A DNA stretch of 64,000 nt from Paraburkholderia sp. BCC1885 (GCF_900996235.1 NZ_CAAJGM010000133.1:1-64000), one strand, 5' to 3'; shown: positions 52,193-61,751, counted from the first letter of the stretch. The notes: generated from the sequence alone by a model not told the origin. Program-made: numbers and translations.

Positions 52193-53473
52193 ATGATCAA
52201 GACACTGAAGGTTTTCGGGGCGGCGCTGGGTTTGGCCTTGCCGTTTGCCGTTGCATCGACGGCGCATGCCGCGGACGATGCGATGGTGCAGCGCGGCGCC
52301 TATCTGGCGAAGCTCGGCGATTGCGTGGCGTGCCACTCGGCGCCCAAAGGCAAGCCGTTCGCAGGCGGCCTGCCGATGTCGACGCCAATGGGCCAGATCT
52401 ACACCACCAACATCACGCCCGACCCCGACACCGGGATCGGCCGTTATACGGAGGAAGATTTCGCCCGGGCCTTGCGCGAGGGCGTGGCGAAGGACGGCCA
52501 CAACCTCTATCCGGCAATGCCGTATCCGTCCTACGCCAAGGTCAAGGACGACGACGTGCAGGCCCTCTATGCGTTCTTCATGAAGGGCGTGGCGCCGGTG
52601 CAGCAGGCCAATCGCGAATCCGCCATTCCGTGGCCGCTCAACATGCGCTGGCCATTGAAGCTATGGAACGTGGTGTTCCTCGATAAGGCCGTCTATCAGG
52701 ACAAATCGGGCAAGGACGTGGCGTGGAATCGCGGCGCCTATCTGATCCAGGGGCTGGGACACTGCGGCTCTTGCCACACGCCGCGCGGCATCGCGTTCCA
52801 GGAGAAGGCGCTCGATGAAAGCGGCAGCGCGTATCTGACGGGCGCGGCGCTGGACGGCTGGTTCGCGGCGAATCTGACCCAGGAGCACAACGTCGGCCTC
52901 GGGCGCTGGTCGGATCAGGACCTCACGGCGTTTCTGAAGACTGGCGCGAATGCGCATGCCTCGGCGTTCGGCTCGATGACCAGCGTGATCAACAACAGCA
53001 CGCAGGCCACCAACGACACCGATATCGCGGCGATGACGAGCTATCTGAAGTCGCTGCCGGCTGCGGGCGGCACGGGCGCGGCGCCGTATTCGTATGATGC
53101 GCAGGCGACCAAGGTGTCGTTGACGCGTCCGGCGAACGATGCCGGCGCGCGCGTCTACACGGCCTATTGCATGCACTGTCACGGAGTGGATGGCCGGGGG
53201 TTCGCGCCGATGCTGGCGCCGCTCGCGGGCAATCCGAATGTGCTGGAGCACGACGCGTCGTCGCTGATCAACGTGACGTTGAACGGCACCGGCGATCTGG
53301 TGATCCAGGGCATTCCGGCGCCTTATCCGATGCCGAAGTACGCGCCGGTGCTGACCGACAGGCAGATCGCCGATGTGCTGACCTTCGTGCGCGCGGGATG
53401 GAACAACGGTGCGCCGGCGGTGAGTGCCGAGGAAGTGGCGAAGCTGCGCAAGTCGACGCAGGCGGCGAGGTAG
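52193..53473 (+). CDS. Periplasmic tri-haem cytochrome c, module 2
   Basis: The 426-residue protein has a Sec signal (MIKTLKVFGAALGLALPFAVASTAHA) and three haem motifs: CVACH, CGSCH and CMHCH. This is the same three-domain plan as the cytochrome at 34167, but with a cleavable signal instead of a lipobox. It should pass electrons from the iron-sulfur subunit to the terminal oxidase. It ends the operon; a strong bidirectional terminator follows. Confidence 0.93.
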   Translation: MIKTLKVFGAALGLALPFAVASTAHAADDAMVQRGAYLAKLGDCVACHSAPKGKPFAGGLPMSTPMGQIYTTNITPDPDTGIGRYTEEDFARALREGVAKDGHNLYPAMPYPSYAKVKDDDVQALYAFFMKGVAPVQQANRESAIPWPLNMRWPLKLWNVVFLDKAVYQDKSGKDVAWNRGAYLIQGLGHCGSCHTPRGIAFQEKALDESGSAYLTGAALDGWFAANLTQEHNVGLGRWSDQDLTAFLKTGANAHASAFGSMTSVINNSTQATNDTDIAAMTSYLKSLPAAGGTGAAPYSYDAQATKVSLTRPANDAGARVYTAYCMHCHGVDGRGFAPMLAPLAGNPNVLEHDASSLINVTLNGTGDLVIQGIPAPYPMPKYAPVLTDRQIADVLTFVRAGWNNGAPAVSAEEVAKLRKSTQAAR

Positions 53474-53541
53474 ATACCGGCGTGGGCTGATTGACGGTGT
53501 CTGGTCGCGGGCAGTAACCGCAGTCAGTCCAGCGACAAGAA

Positions 53542-53578
53542 AAAAGCGGCAACCGAAGTATTACCGGTTGCCGCTTTT
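53542..53578. terminator. Bidirectional terminator between two convergent operons
   Basis: AAAAGCGGCAACCG pairs perfectly with CGGTTGCCGCTTTT around a 9-nt loop, with A-run on one side and T-run on the other, so it works for both strands. It sits between the cytochrome (+) and the ABC permease (-). Confidence 0.85.
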
Positions 53579-53597
53579 CATTTTTAGTCGCGCCGTT

Positions 53598-54254
53598 TCA
53601 GCGATGCTGCCCGATCTTCTGCCGCTTCTCCAGCGCCCGCGCATACCAGGTGAGCGGAAAGCACATCGCGAAGTAAATCAGCGCCACCATCCCGTAGATG
53701 GGAAATGGCCGGAATGCCGCGTTGGTGATCATGGTGCCGGTCTTGGTCAGTTCGGTGAAGCCGATGATGGACGTCAACGCCGTGCTTTTCACCACCTGCA
53801 CCAGGAACCCGACGGTCGGCGCCACCGCAATCTTGCGCGCCTGCGGCCAGACGATATAACGCAACTGCTGGCCGAACGTCATGCCGAGACTCGCGCCCGC
53901 GGCCCATTGACCGCGCGCCACGGCTTCGACGCAGCCGCGCCAGATATCGACGAGGTAGGCGCTGGTGTAGAGCGTCAACGTGACGGTGGCCGCGGTCCAC
54001 GGCGAGACGTCCACGCCGAGCAGCGGCAGGCCGAAGAAGGCCAGAAACAGTTGCATCAGCAAGGGCGTGCCCTGGAACAGCTCCACGTAGACCGACACCG
54101 CGCGCCGCAGCCAGGGCAGCGGCGAGACCCGCATGGCCAGCAGCACGAATCCCACCAGACCTCCGCATACAAAGGCGATCAGCGACAGCAGCACTGTCCA
54201 GCGCGCGGCCAGCAGCAGATTGCGGGCGATATCCCACAGCGTGAATTCGACCAT
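53598..54254 (-). CDS. Polar amino-acid ABC transporter permease 2
   Basis: ATG 54254 gives 218 residues (MVEFTLWDIARNLLLAA). About five membrane helices and the HisM/GlnP permease loop are present (VELFQGTPLLMQLFLAFFGLPLLG near the N-terminus, and the EAA-type cytoplasmic loop GASLGMTFGQQLRYIVWPQARKIAVAPTVG, which docks the ATPase). It lies two bases after the stop of the other permease, so both make one heterodimeric channel. Confidence 0.92.
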   Translation of the reverse strand: MVEFTLWDIARNLLLAARWTVLLSLIAFVCGGLVGFVLLAMRVSPLPWLRRAVSVYVELFQGTPLLMQLFLAFFGLPLLGVDVSPWTAATVTLTLYTSAYLVDIWRGCVEAVARGQWAAGASLGMTFGQQLRYIVWPQARKIAVAPTVGFLVQVVKSTALTSIIGFTELTKTGTMITNAAFRPFPIYGMVALIYFAMCFPLTWYARALEKRQKIGQHR

Positions 54255-54256
54255 GA

Positions 54257-55000
54257 TCAGCGCTCCGTCAAGGCGGTGCGGCCGCCGCGCCACGCGAACA
54301 GGACGCGCCAGCCGCGCGGCTCGTCCGGACGATGCGGCAGGCGGCCGGCGAACAGGCCGCGGGCGAGCCAGTTGAGCACCTGGCGCAACACGATGGAGAG
54401 CACCAGATAGGTCACGGTGACGATCACGTAGCTTTCGAACGAACGGAAATTGCGCGACTGGATGAAGTTCGCCGCGTAGGTCAGATCCGGCACGGAGATC
54501 TGCGAGACGACGGCCGAGCCGAGCATCACGATCAGCACCTGGCTTAGCAGCGACGGGAACACGTTGGCCAGCGCCTGCGGCAGCACGACGTGGCGGAACA
54601 CCTGGCGTGCGCGCAAGCCGAGCGCCTCGGCCGCCTGGACCTGGCCGCGCGAAATGGATTCGATGCCGGCCCGCACGATCTCGATGGCATAGGCGCCGAG
54701 ATTGACGGTCATCGCCAGAATGGCGGCCTGAATTTCGTCGATATGAATGCCGAGGCTCGGCAAGCCGAAGAACACGAAAAATAGCTGCACGATGAACGGC
54801 GTGTTACGGATCAATTCCACATACGCCGCGGTGAGCGCGCGCGCCCAGCGCGGCCCGGCCACCGCGACGAGCGCGCCGCCGATGCCGACCAGGCCGCCCA
54901 GCACGGTGGACACCGCCGTGAGTCCCAAAGTAACCGCCGTACCGCGCGCGAGCATGCCGACGTAGACGCCGAAGCCGCTGAAATCGAACGCATAACTCAT
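54257..55000 (-). CDS. Polar amino-acid ABC transporter permease 1
   Basis: The 247-residue inner-membrane protein is of the HisQ/GlnP type: AYVELIRNTPFIVQLFFVFFGLPSLG and the EAA loop AAEALGLRARQVFRHVVLPQALANVFPSLLS. It pairs with the permease encoded directly after it. The binding protein lies 133 bp upstream. A T-rich tandem sequence occupies that gap. Confidence 0.92.
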   Translation of the reverse strand: MSYAFDFSGFGVYVGMLARGTAVTLGLTAVSTVLGGLVGIGGALVAVAGPRWARALTAAYVELIRNTPFIVQLFFVFFGLPSLGIHIDEIQAAILAMTVNLGAYAIEIVRAGIESISRGQVQAAEALGLRARQVFRHVVLPQALANVFPSLLSQVLIVMLGSAVVSQISVPDLTYAANFIQSRNFRSFESYVIVTVTYLVLSIVLRQVLNWLARGLFAGRLPHRPDEPRGWRVLFAWRGGRTALTER

Positions 55001-55100
55001 GACATGCTGCTCATCGTGAAACAGGCTCCATCGGAGATTGGGTCAAAGCGCGGTCAATGCGCTTCCAGGCCGCGGCCAGGGCGCGCCCGACCGGTCGACC

Positions 55101-55132
55101 CGAAAAAGGCCCCAAAAAAGGCCCAAAAAAAG
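55101..55132. repeat. Short A-run/GGCCC tandem between ABC genes
   Basis: Three units of five to seven A followed by GGC(C), just after the binding-protein stop codon on the minus strand (T-rich there). The unit grows by one A each time. It might tune read-through to the permease genes. Confidence 0.45.
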
Positions 55133-55133
55133 G

Positions 55134-55973
55134 TTATAAATCGCCGGGCAGCGGCGCCCGCAGCCATTTCTGCGAAATCGCGTTCAGGGTGCCGTCCTTG
55201 CGGGCGCGGGCAATCGTGTCGTCGATTTTCTGCTTCAGGCGCGGTTCGTTCTTGTTCAGGCCCACGTGATCGGGCGAGCTGAACAGCGCGAACTTCTGCT
55301 CGGGATCGTTCGGCGGATGACGCGCGAGGATCGTCGCCCCCACGTCGTTGCCCACCACCATCAACTGTACCTGACCAGAAAGAAACGCCGAAATTGCGCC
55401 GTTGGGGTCGTCGAAACGTTTGATGGTGGCCGTCGGCGGCGCGATCTTGCTGACGCTCAGGTCTTCCAGCGTGCCGCGCGCCACCGAAATGGTCTTGCCG
55501 GCGAGGTCGGCCGCGTTTTTCACCGGCAGGCTTTTCGGGCCGAACACGGCGAGATAGTAGGGCGCATAGGGCTGCGAGAAATCGATCACTTTCTCGCGCT
55601 CCGGCGTTTCGCCGACCGACAGCAGCATGTCGGCCTTATGGTCGGTGAGGTAGGCCATGCGGTTGTCGCCCGTCACCTGGACCAGTTCGACCTTCGCGTT
55701 GAGCGCCTTGCCGATCAGGTTGGCGACGTCGATGTCGTAACCTTGCGGCTTCATGTCCGGGCCAATCGAGCCGAACGGAGGATAGTCTTCGAACACGCCG
55801 ATCCGCACCACGCCCGACTGGGCGATGGTGTCCAGCGCGTCGGCATGGGCAAGCGGGGCGACGAAAGCGGACAGCGCGGCGACGGCGGCGAATGTCAGCG
55901 CGCTGGCCGCGCCGGCCAGAAGGCTGTGGGCGCGGCGGCGGCCGTGCGGCGCGGATGCATCAGGTGCGGTCAT
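55134..55973 (-). CDS. Amino-acid ABC transporter substrate-binding protein
   Basis: ATG 55973 gives 279 residues (MTAPDAS) with a basic leader and a long hydrophobic signal region (HSLLAGAASALTFAAVAALSAFVAPLAHA). The SBP_bac_3 fold follows: VVRIGVFEDYPPFGSIGPDMKPQGYDIDVANLIGKAL, then DMLLSVGETPEREKVIDFSQPYAPYYLAVF, DLAGKTISVARGT, and SGQVQLMVVGNDVG. It delivers a polar amino acid to the permease pair. No ATP-binding subunit is encoded in this operon. Confidence 0.92.
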   Translation of the reverse strand: MTAPDASAPHGRRRAHSLLAGAASALTFAAVAALSAFVAPLAHADALDTIAQSGVVRIGVFEDYPPFGSIGPDMKPQGYDIDVANLIGKALNAKVELVQVTGDNRMAYLTDHKADMLLSVGETPEREKVIDFSQPYAPYYLAVFGPKSLPVKNAADLAGKTISVARGTLEDLSVSKIAPPTATIKRFDDPNGAISAFLSGQVQLMVVGNDVGATILARHPPNDPEQKFALFSSPDHVGLNKNEPRLKQKIDDTIARARKDGTLNAISQKWLRAPLPGDL

Positions 55974-56292
55974 GGTCGTTCCTCTGTCGAAAACGTGCGT
56001 GATGACGTTGGCGTGGGCCGGGGCGAGCGAAGCGGTACGAACTTCAGTGAGGCGACGAACCTGTTGCGGGTAGTCGCACTTTAAGTTTGCCAAAATCACG
56101 CAACAACTGAAATCTCTGCATAGGCGTCATGACGTAGGCTCATGCGTGGCGCTTCGAAACCGGGTCGGCACGCGAGCGGAAGATTTTTGATCGCATTATG
56201 ATGCGAAAGCCCTATGGCCCGCAGCGAAGGCGCGGGTGGTCCGCTCGCCGTCCCCGCCGGCGATGCATTTTCCTGATACCTGGACGGCGCCC

Positions 56293-57168
56293 ATGCGACG
56301 ACTTCCTCCGCTGAACGCCCTGCAGATCTTCGAGACGGTGGCGCGGCATCGCAGCTTCACGCGTGCGGCCGATCATCTGTGCCTCACGCAAGGCGCGGTC
56401 AGCCGGCAGATTCTCGCGCTTGAGGACTATTACAAGTTTCCGCTTTTCAGACGTCAGGCGAAGGGGCTCACGCTCACGGCCGAAGGCGAGTTGCTGCTGC
56501 CGGCGGTGAAGGAGAGCTTTGCGCGGATCGAGGAAATCTCGCTGCGCCTCACGCGCCAGCGCACCGATCTGGCCTTGAAGGTGCCGACCTGCGTGATGCG
56601 CTGGATGCTGCCGAAGATCATGCAGTTTCAGGCCGAGTATCCGGATCTGCATGTGCAGATCACCACCGCCTGGCAACACGACGTGGATTTCCAAAGCGAA
56701 CCGTTCGACGCGGCCATCATCTACGGCACCTCGCCGGGCGCGGACGTGCAGGCGCTGGCGCTCTTCGAGGAACGCCTCACGCCGGTTTGCACGCCGGAGC
56801 TGCTAACCGGCAAGCCGCTCGACAGCGTCGCCGATCTGGCGCGCCACACGCTGCTGCATCCAACCCGCGACCATCGCGACTGGAAGATGTGGCTCGATCA
56901 TGTCGATGCACGCGACGTCGACGCCGCTCATGGTCCGAGCTTCGACACGCTCGATCTGGCGACCAATGCGGCCCTGCAAGGATTTGGCGTCGCCATCAGC
57001 GACCTGGCGCTGATCGACGAGGACGTGGCGGCGCGGCGCCTGGTGCGGCCGTTCGATGCGGTGCTGACGACCGGCGCGCGCTATTACTTCGTCTATCCGG
57101 ACTGCGTGGCGCATCAGCAGAAGGTCAATCTGTTCCGCGAATGGATTGCGCAGCGTTGGGCGCAGTGA
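56293..57168 (+). CDS. LysR-type regulator (GcvA-like)
   Basis: The 291-residue protein from ATG 56293 has the N-terminal LysR helix-turn-helix (LPPLNALQIFETVARHRSFTRAADHLCLTQGAVSRQILALEDYYKFPLFRR). The ligand-binding domain starts near 95 (LALKVPTCVMRWMLPKIMQFQAEYPDLHVQI), a GcvA/AmpR-like pattern. In-frame upstream ATGs at 56263 would add a short extension. It is divergent from the binding-protein operon (56.0 kb), so it may control it; this is inference. Confidence 0.9.
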   Translation: MRRLPPLNALQIFETVARHRSFTRAADHLCLTQGAVSRQILALEDYYKFPLFRRQAKGLTLTAEGELLLPAVKESFARIEEISLRLTRQRTDLALKVPTCVMRWMLPKIMQFQAEYPDLHVQITTAWQHDVDFQSEPFDAAIIYGTSPGADVQALALFEERLTPVCTPELLTGKPLDSVADLARHTLLHPTRDHRDWKMWLDHVDARDVDAAHGPSFDTLDLATNAALQGFGVAISDLALIDEDVAARRLVRPFDAVLTTGARYYFVYPDCVAHQQKVNLFREWIAQRWAQ

Positions 57169-57231
57169 GGACGAGCGCGCGGGCGCGGTCCGCGCATGGC
57201 CCTCGCGCGGATCGACGCCGCTCGCCCGGCC

Positions 57232-58314
57232 TCACGGCGCAAACGACAGAAACAGATACGCCGCGAACAGCGAGAGATGTACCGCTCCTTGCAGGATCGT
57301 CGTGCGCCCGGTGCTCAGGGTGAGGGTGCCGACCAGCAAGGTCAGCGCCAGCATCACCATCTCCTTGCCGTTGATGCCGAGCACGAGCGGCTGACCGGTC
57401 CATAGAAATACAGCGGCCACGGTCGGAATGGTCAGGCCGATACTCGCGAGCGCCGAACCGAGCGCCAGATTCAGGCTGTTCTGCAAGCGGTCGGCCCGCG
57501 CCGCGCGAATCGCGGCGAGCCCCTCGGGCAGCAACACCAGCGCGGCGATCACGATGCCCACCACCGCCGGCGGCGCACCGATGTTCTGCACGGCCGTTTC
57601 CACCACCGGCGAGAGCAGCTTGGCGAGCAGCACCACGGCAACCAGGCACACCAGCAGCAACCCGCCGGCCAGCAAAGCCTGGGCGACGCTCGGCGGCTCG
57701 GCGTGCACGCTTTCGTCGGGCGTGGCGGCGAGAAAATAGTCGCGATGCCGCACGGTCTGCACGAACACGAACACGCCATACAGCACCAGCGACGACATCC
57801 CCGCAAAGGCCAGCTGCGACGACGACAGCAACGGCCCCTCACGCGTGGTGGTGAAATTCGGCATAACCAGCGTCAGCACCGACAACGACGCCAGTACCGC
57901 GAGCGTGGCCGCTGCGCCGCGCGCCTGAAAGTCCTGCTCGCGATGGCGGATACCGCCCACCAGCAAGCAGATGCCGACGATGCCGTTGCACACGATCATC
58001 ACCGCGGCGAACACGGTGTCGCGCGCGAGGCCAGCTTTCTCGGGACCGGAGGTGAGCATCACGGAGACGATCAGCGCGACCTCGATTACCGTGACGGCCA
58101 CCGCCAGCACCAGCGTGCCGAACGGTTCGCCCACCCGATGCGCGACCACCTCCGCATGATGCACGGCGGCGAACACCGCGCCGGCGAGCGCCACGCCGAC
58201 CAGCGCCAGCAGCACGCCGTGTCCCGGCAGCACATAGGCGGCGGCCAGAATCAGCCACGCGGCAAGCGGTGTTCCAATGGTCCAGCGAGGCAGCGCGGGC
58301 GAATTCGTCGTCAT
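57232..58314 (-). CDS. Calcium/sodium-proton antiporter (ChaA-like)
   Basis: The 360-residue membrane protein has about eleven helices in two CaCA repeats. The ion-binding signature is seen as HHAEVVAHRVGEPFGTLVLAVAVTVIEVALIVSVM in the first repeat and NIGAPPAVVGIVIAALVLLPEGLAAIRAARADRLQNSLNLALGSALASIGLT in the second. ChaA exchanges Na+, K+ or Ca2+ for protons at alkaline pH. It converges with the LysR gene. Confidence 0.9.
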   Translation of the reverse strand: MTTNSPALPRWTIGTPLAAWLILAAAYVLPGHGVLLALVGVALAGAVFAAVHHAEVVAHRVGEPFGTLVLAVAVTVIEVALIVSVMLTSGPEKAGLARDTVFAAVMIVCNGIVGICLLVGGIRHREQDFQARGAAATLAVLASLSVLTLVMPNFTTTREGPLLSSSQLAFAGMSSLVLYGVFVFVQTVRHRDYFLAATPDESVHAEPPSVAQALLAGGLLLVCLVAVVLLAKLLSPVVETAVQNIGAPPAVVGIVIAALVLLPEGLAAIRAARADRLQNSLNLALGSALASIGLTIPTVAAVFLWTGQPLVLGINGKEMVMLALTLLVGTLTLSTGRTTILQGAVHLSLFAAYLFLSFAP

Positions 58315-58534
58315 CCGGTTGATCCTTTTTTAATGCTTATGCAGGTGAAGGGCGAGGCGCGCCGGTGCTGATCGTGTCCGGCCTGGCGGTGGGAAATACG
58401 TCCCGCCGGTTGCCCTTGCAGCGCGGCTGCAACCTTGGGGCAGTGAGCCGGGAAGCGAATCGGGAAGCGGCGCCAGTACATTAAACTATAACGAAGATGC
58501 ATCGCCCGCGAAGGCGAGTTTTCAAGGAGACGTT

Positions 58535-59689
58535 GTGATTAGAAGCCAGGAAACCCTGAATCTGTTGCTCGACAGCATTATCCGTTTTGTGCGTGAACGG
58601 CTGGTGCCGAATGAGGAAATCGTCGCGGAAACCGACCAGATTCCCGCCGCCTTGTTGCAGGAGATGAAGGACCTCGGTCTGTTCGGATTATGTCTGCCGG
58701 AGGAGTACGGCGGCCTCGGCCTGACCATGGAAGAAGAAGTGCTCGCCGCCATCGAACTCGGCAAGACCTCGCCGGCGTTTCGTTCGGCAATCGGCAGCAA
58801 CAACGGCATCGGCTCGACGGGTATCGTCATCGACGGCACGCCTGCACAAAAAGAGAAGTATCTGCCGCGACTGGCCTCGGGCGAGCTGATTGGCTCGTTT
58901 TGCCTGACCGAGCCCGAAGCGGGCTCGGACGCCGCGTCGCTCAAAACCACCGCCGTGCGTGACGGCGGTCACTACGTGCTGAACGGCACCAAGCGCTTCA
59001 TCACCAACGCGCCGGAAGCCGGGCTTTTCACCGTGATGGCGCGCACCGACCCCGCCGCCAAAGGCGCGGGCGCCATCTCCGCGTTCGTCGTGGAAGCGGG
59101 GACGCCGGGACTCTCGCTCGGCAAGATCGATCGCAAGATGGGGCAGAAGGGCGCGCATACCTGCGACGTGATCTTCGACAACTGCCGGGTGCCGGTGGCC
59201 AATCTGATCGGCGAGCGGGAGGGAGTCGGTTTCAAGACCGCCATGAAGGTCCTCGACAAGGGACGTCTGCATATCGCCGCCGTGGCGACCGGCGCGGCCG
59301 AACGCATGCTCGCGGACGCGCTGCGCTATGCCATGGAGCGCAAGCAGTTCGGCAAGGCGATCGTCGAATTCGAGCTGATCCAGGCCATGCTTGCCGACAG
59401 CAAGGCCGAGATCTACGCGGCGCGCTGCATGATCGTGGATGCCGCCCGCCGCCGCGACGCCGGCGAGCGCGTCACGAGCGAAGCCTCATGCGCGAAGATG
59501 TTCGCCACGGAAATGTGCGGGCGCGTGGCGGATCGTGCCGTGCAGATTTTCGGCGGCGCGGGTTATATGAGCGAGTATGGGATCGAGCGGTTCTACCGTG
59601 ACGTGCGCCTGTTCCGCATTGACGAAGGGACGACGCAGATCCAGCAGATTGTGATTGCGCGTGAGATGCAGCGCGGTTTCGAAGGCTGA
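58535..59689 (+). CDS. Acyl-CoA dehydrogenase
   Basis: The 384-residue flavoprotein has the three ACAD domains: an N-terminal helical part with GLFGLCLPEEYGGLGLTMEEE, a middle sheet with GSFCLTEPEAGSDAASLKTTAVRDGGHYVLNGTKRFITNA, and a C-terminal helical domain with RVADRAVQIFGGAGYMSEYGIERFYRDVRLFRIDEGTTQIQ. Its catalytic Glu is probably in the DEGTTQIQ motif or at the isovaleryl-type alternative site. It forms a trans-2-enoyl-CoA. Short- to medium-chain or branched substrates are possible. It is monocistronic. Confidence 0.92.
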   Translation: MIRSQETLNLLLDSIIRFVRERLVPNEEIVAETDQIPAALLQEMKDLGLFGLCLPEEYGGLGLTMEEEVLAAIELGKTSPAFRSAIGSNNGIGSTGIVIDGTPAQKEKYLPRLASGELIGSFCLTEPEAGSDAASLKTTAVRDGGHYVLNGTKRFITNAPEAGLFTVMARTDPAAKGAGAISAFVVEAGTPGLSLGKIDRKMGQKGAHTCDVIFDNCRVPVANLIGEREGVGFKTAMKVLDKGRLHIAAVATGAAERMLADALRYAMERKQFGKAIVEFELIQAMLADSKAEIYAARCMIVDAARRRDAGERVTSEASCAKMFATEMCGRVADRAVQIFGGAGYMSEYGIERFYRDVRLFRIDEGTTQIQQIVIAREMQRGFEG

Positions 59690-59748
59690 GCGTCTGACGA
59701 AACAGGCACAACCCCCGGCCCTGCGGGGTTGCGCCCGGTCTGCTGCGC

Positions 59749-60111
59749 TTACTGGCCGATCGGACGGATCGTCAGGTCGTTCTTCACCGAAGTCACGCCT
59801 GCTACGCCTTGTGCGGCTTGCGTGGCGATGTCGACTTGCGGTTGTTCCGGCACGGAGCCTTCCAACGTCACTGCGCCGCTACGAGCACGGACGGTGATGT
59901 TGGTTACGCTGAGGCCCTTGGTGCGCGACAGCGTCTTGCGCACGCTGCGTTGCAGGGCGCGGTTCGCGGCCTTGGTCGACTTGGCGCTCGGCGCGGCTGC
60001 GGACATTGCGCCCGATGCTGCCATGGCGTCGCTGCTTTGCGCATAAGCGTTGAGGGATGCCACGACGATGAGCGCGCCACCGATGACCTTGATTGCCTGG
60101 AATGCTTTCAT
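59749..60111 (-). CDS. Periplasmic BON-domain protein
   Basis: ATG 60111 with AGGAG before it gives 120 residues. A Sec signal (MKAFQAIKVIGGALIVVASLNAYAQ) is followed by a low-complexity Ser/Ala spacer and one BON domain (about 55-118, VRKTLSRTKGLSVTNITVRARSGAVTLEGSVPEQPQVDIATQAAQGVAGVTSVKNDL). BON domains bind phospholipid and are typical of OsmY-like stress proteins. It converges with the acyl-CoA dehydrogenase. Confidence 0.88.
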   Translation of the reverse strand: MKAFQAIKVIGGALIVVASLNAYAQSSDAMAASGAMSAAAPSAKSTKAANRALQRSVRKTLSRTKGLSVTNITVRARSGAVTLEGSVPEQPQVDIATQAAQGVAGVTSVKNDLTIRPIGQ

Positions 60112-60469
60112 TCTAGTTTCTCCTGTTGTCATGATTCTTCACGATTCCGGACGGAACCGCAGGATTGCACCAACCGGTACTGCGGGATCAAAGCTGAGTG
60201 AAACGGTGCTGCGAGTGATGCAAACCTGTCTGCTGATCAAGCGGGCCGAGGCACGTGCAAGCCTGCCAAGGCTTGTGGGTGACCGGAATGTAACAATACT
60301 CTACTTGTAAGAATTTAGAACTCAATCGTGAGCGGAAATGCTGCTTTGATACAACGGATTGCCGCGCAATCGCAACAAAGAGCCAGTCATGCCGCACCAT
60401 TGCCATCCGACCTGAGTGGCGCACGGTCGGTTTTAGTTGAACAGGCAACCTTTATCGTCGCACGCCGCC

Positions 60470-61102
60470 ATGACAGCACCATTGCTTCCCATCATCGCCT
60501 TGCACCGTGACGAGCTGCCGGCCGATACCCTCGAACTGGCGCGTTACATGGTCGGCAAGTACATCGTTCACGACGTGCCGCAAGGGCGCATGAGCGGGCG
60601 CATCGTGGAGACCGAGGCCTATCCCGTCGGCGATTCGACCAGCTATGCATTTATCGGCCGGCGTCCTCATAACGACGCGATGTTTCTGGCGCGCGGCCAC
60701 GCCCACGTGCGACTCACTTACGGCGTGTCGTACATGTTCAACATGTCGAGCGAGGAGGAGGGAACCGGCGCCGGCATTCTGTTTCGCGCCATCGAGCCGC
60801 TCGAAGGCCTGCCGTTGATGCAGGCGCGGCGGCCCGGCGCGAGTCTGCGCGACCTCGCGCGCGGGCCGGGCCGGCTTTCGACCGCGCTTGGCATCGGAAT
60901 GGCGTTCGATGGCGTCGATTTATGCGCGGGCCACGGTTTGTGGGTCGGCAGGGTCGAAGGGGAGGAGACGCCGGTGGCGGCCACCACGCGCATCGGGCTG
61001 TCGCGTGAAATGCATCATTTGCGGCGCTTTTATGTGCCGGGGAGCCCGTTTGTCAGCGGTCCGCGCAAGCTGCTGGTGGCGCTTTCGGCGATACGGCCCT
61101 GA
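60470..61102 (+). CDS. DNA-3-methyladenine glycosylase (AAG/MPG type)
   Basis: The 210-residue protein starts at ATG 60470 ([32 protein letters not shown]). It has the Mag2/AAG fold with the [21 protein letters not shown] block (catalytic Glu in VETEAY), [19 protein letters not shown], and a C-terminal [10 protein letters not shown]. It removes alkylated purines from DNA. It is monocistronic; the 358-bp upstream gap holds no other gene. Confidence 0.9.
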   Translation: MTAPLLPIIALHRDELPADTLELARYMVGKYIVHDVPQGRMSGRIVETEAYPVGDSTSYAFIGRRPHNDAMFLARGHAHVRLTYGVSYMFNMSSEEEGTGAGILFRAIEPLEGLPLMQARRPGASLRDLARGPGRLSTALGIGMAFDGVDLCAGHGLWVGRVEGEETPVAATTRIGLSREMHHLRRFYVPGSPFVSGPRKLLVALSAIRP

Positions 61103-61397
61103 GCGGCCCTGAGCACCGTTCCCCATCGCGGGGCATGGGCCGGCAGCTTCGACCGATGTTGCGACATTTAGCTTGACAGCCTGCCTGCAAACTTTACGAA
61201 ACCGGCAATTGCTACTCAAATCCTGTCAGGTCCCGGCAATGTTAGGCGAGTTCCCCGATTACTCTTGCGGGATTTGCAAATATATATCTTGAAATCAAGG
61301 GTTTTCCCTCGGGACTCAGGTGTCTAGACTGGAACTACCCGCTTTTCACATGTCGTGTCAAGCGAAGTCAAAAAACCAGATCTGGAGGTAAGCCATC

Positions 61398-61751
61398 ATG
61401 AAATCGCTCACCAAAGCTGTCGCGATTGCTGTCATCCTCGCCGCTCCGGTCGCCGCGTTCGCGCAGACCGCCGACACCAACCAGCAGCCGGTCACCCGCG
61501 CTGAGGTCAAGAGCCAGTTGATCCAGCTGGAACAGAACGGCTACAACCCGTCCGCGGCCAACGATCCAGCCTATCCGTCCGATGTCCAGGCCGCCGAACA
61601 ACGCATCCAGCAGGAAAACCCGCCGGTCGCCCAGCAGGGTAACGCGGACACCAGCGGCTACGGGCCGTCGACGAGCGGTTCATCGGCCTCTGGCACGATG
61701 CAGCCCACGCAGCCGACCTCGCGTAACCAGGATGTGTACTTCGGTCATTAA
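61398..61751 (+). CDS. DUF4148 small exported protein
   Basis: The 117-residue protein has a Sec signal (MKSLTKAVAIAVILAAPVAAFA) and a DUF4148 core (VTRAEVKSQLIQLEQNGYNPSAANDPAYPSDVQAAEQRI), and a Ser/Gly/Gln-rich tail. Such proteins are abundant in Burkholderiaceae with no known role. CTGGAGGTAAGCC before the ATG is a good ribosome site. Confidence 0.9.
   Translation: MKSLTKAVAIAVILAAPVAAFAQTADTNQQPVTRAEVKSQLIQLEQNGYNPSAANDPAYPSDVQAAEQRIQQENPPVAQQGNADTSGYGPSTSGSSASGTMQPTQPTSRNQDVYFGH

Noticed and set aside
50059..52200. 713-residue open frame on the minus strand
   Set aside because: Antisense to the second molybdenum hydroxylase large subunit; same shadow-frame composition.
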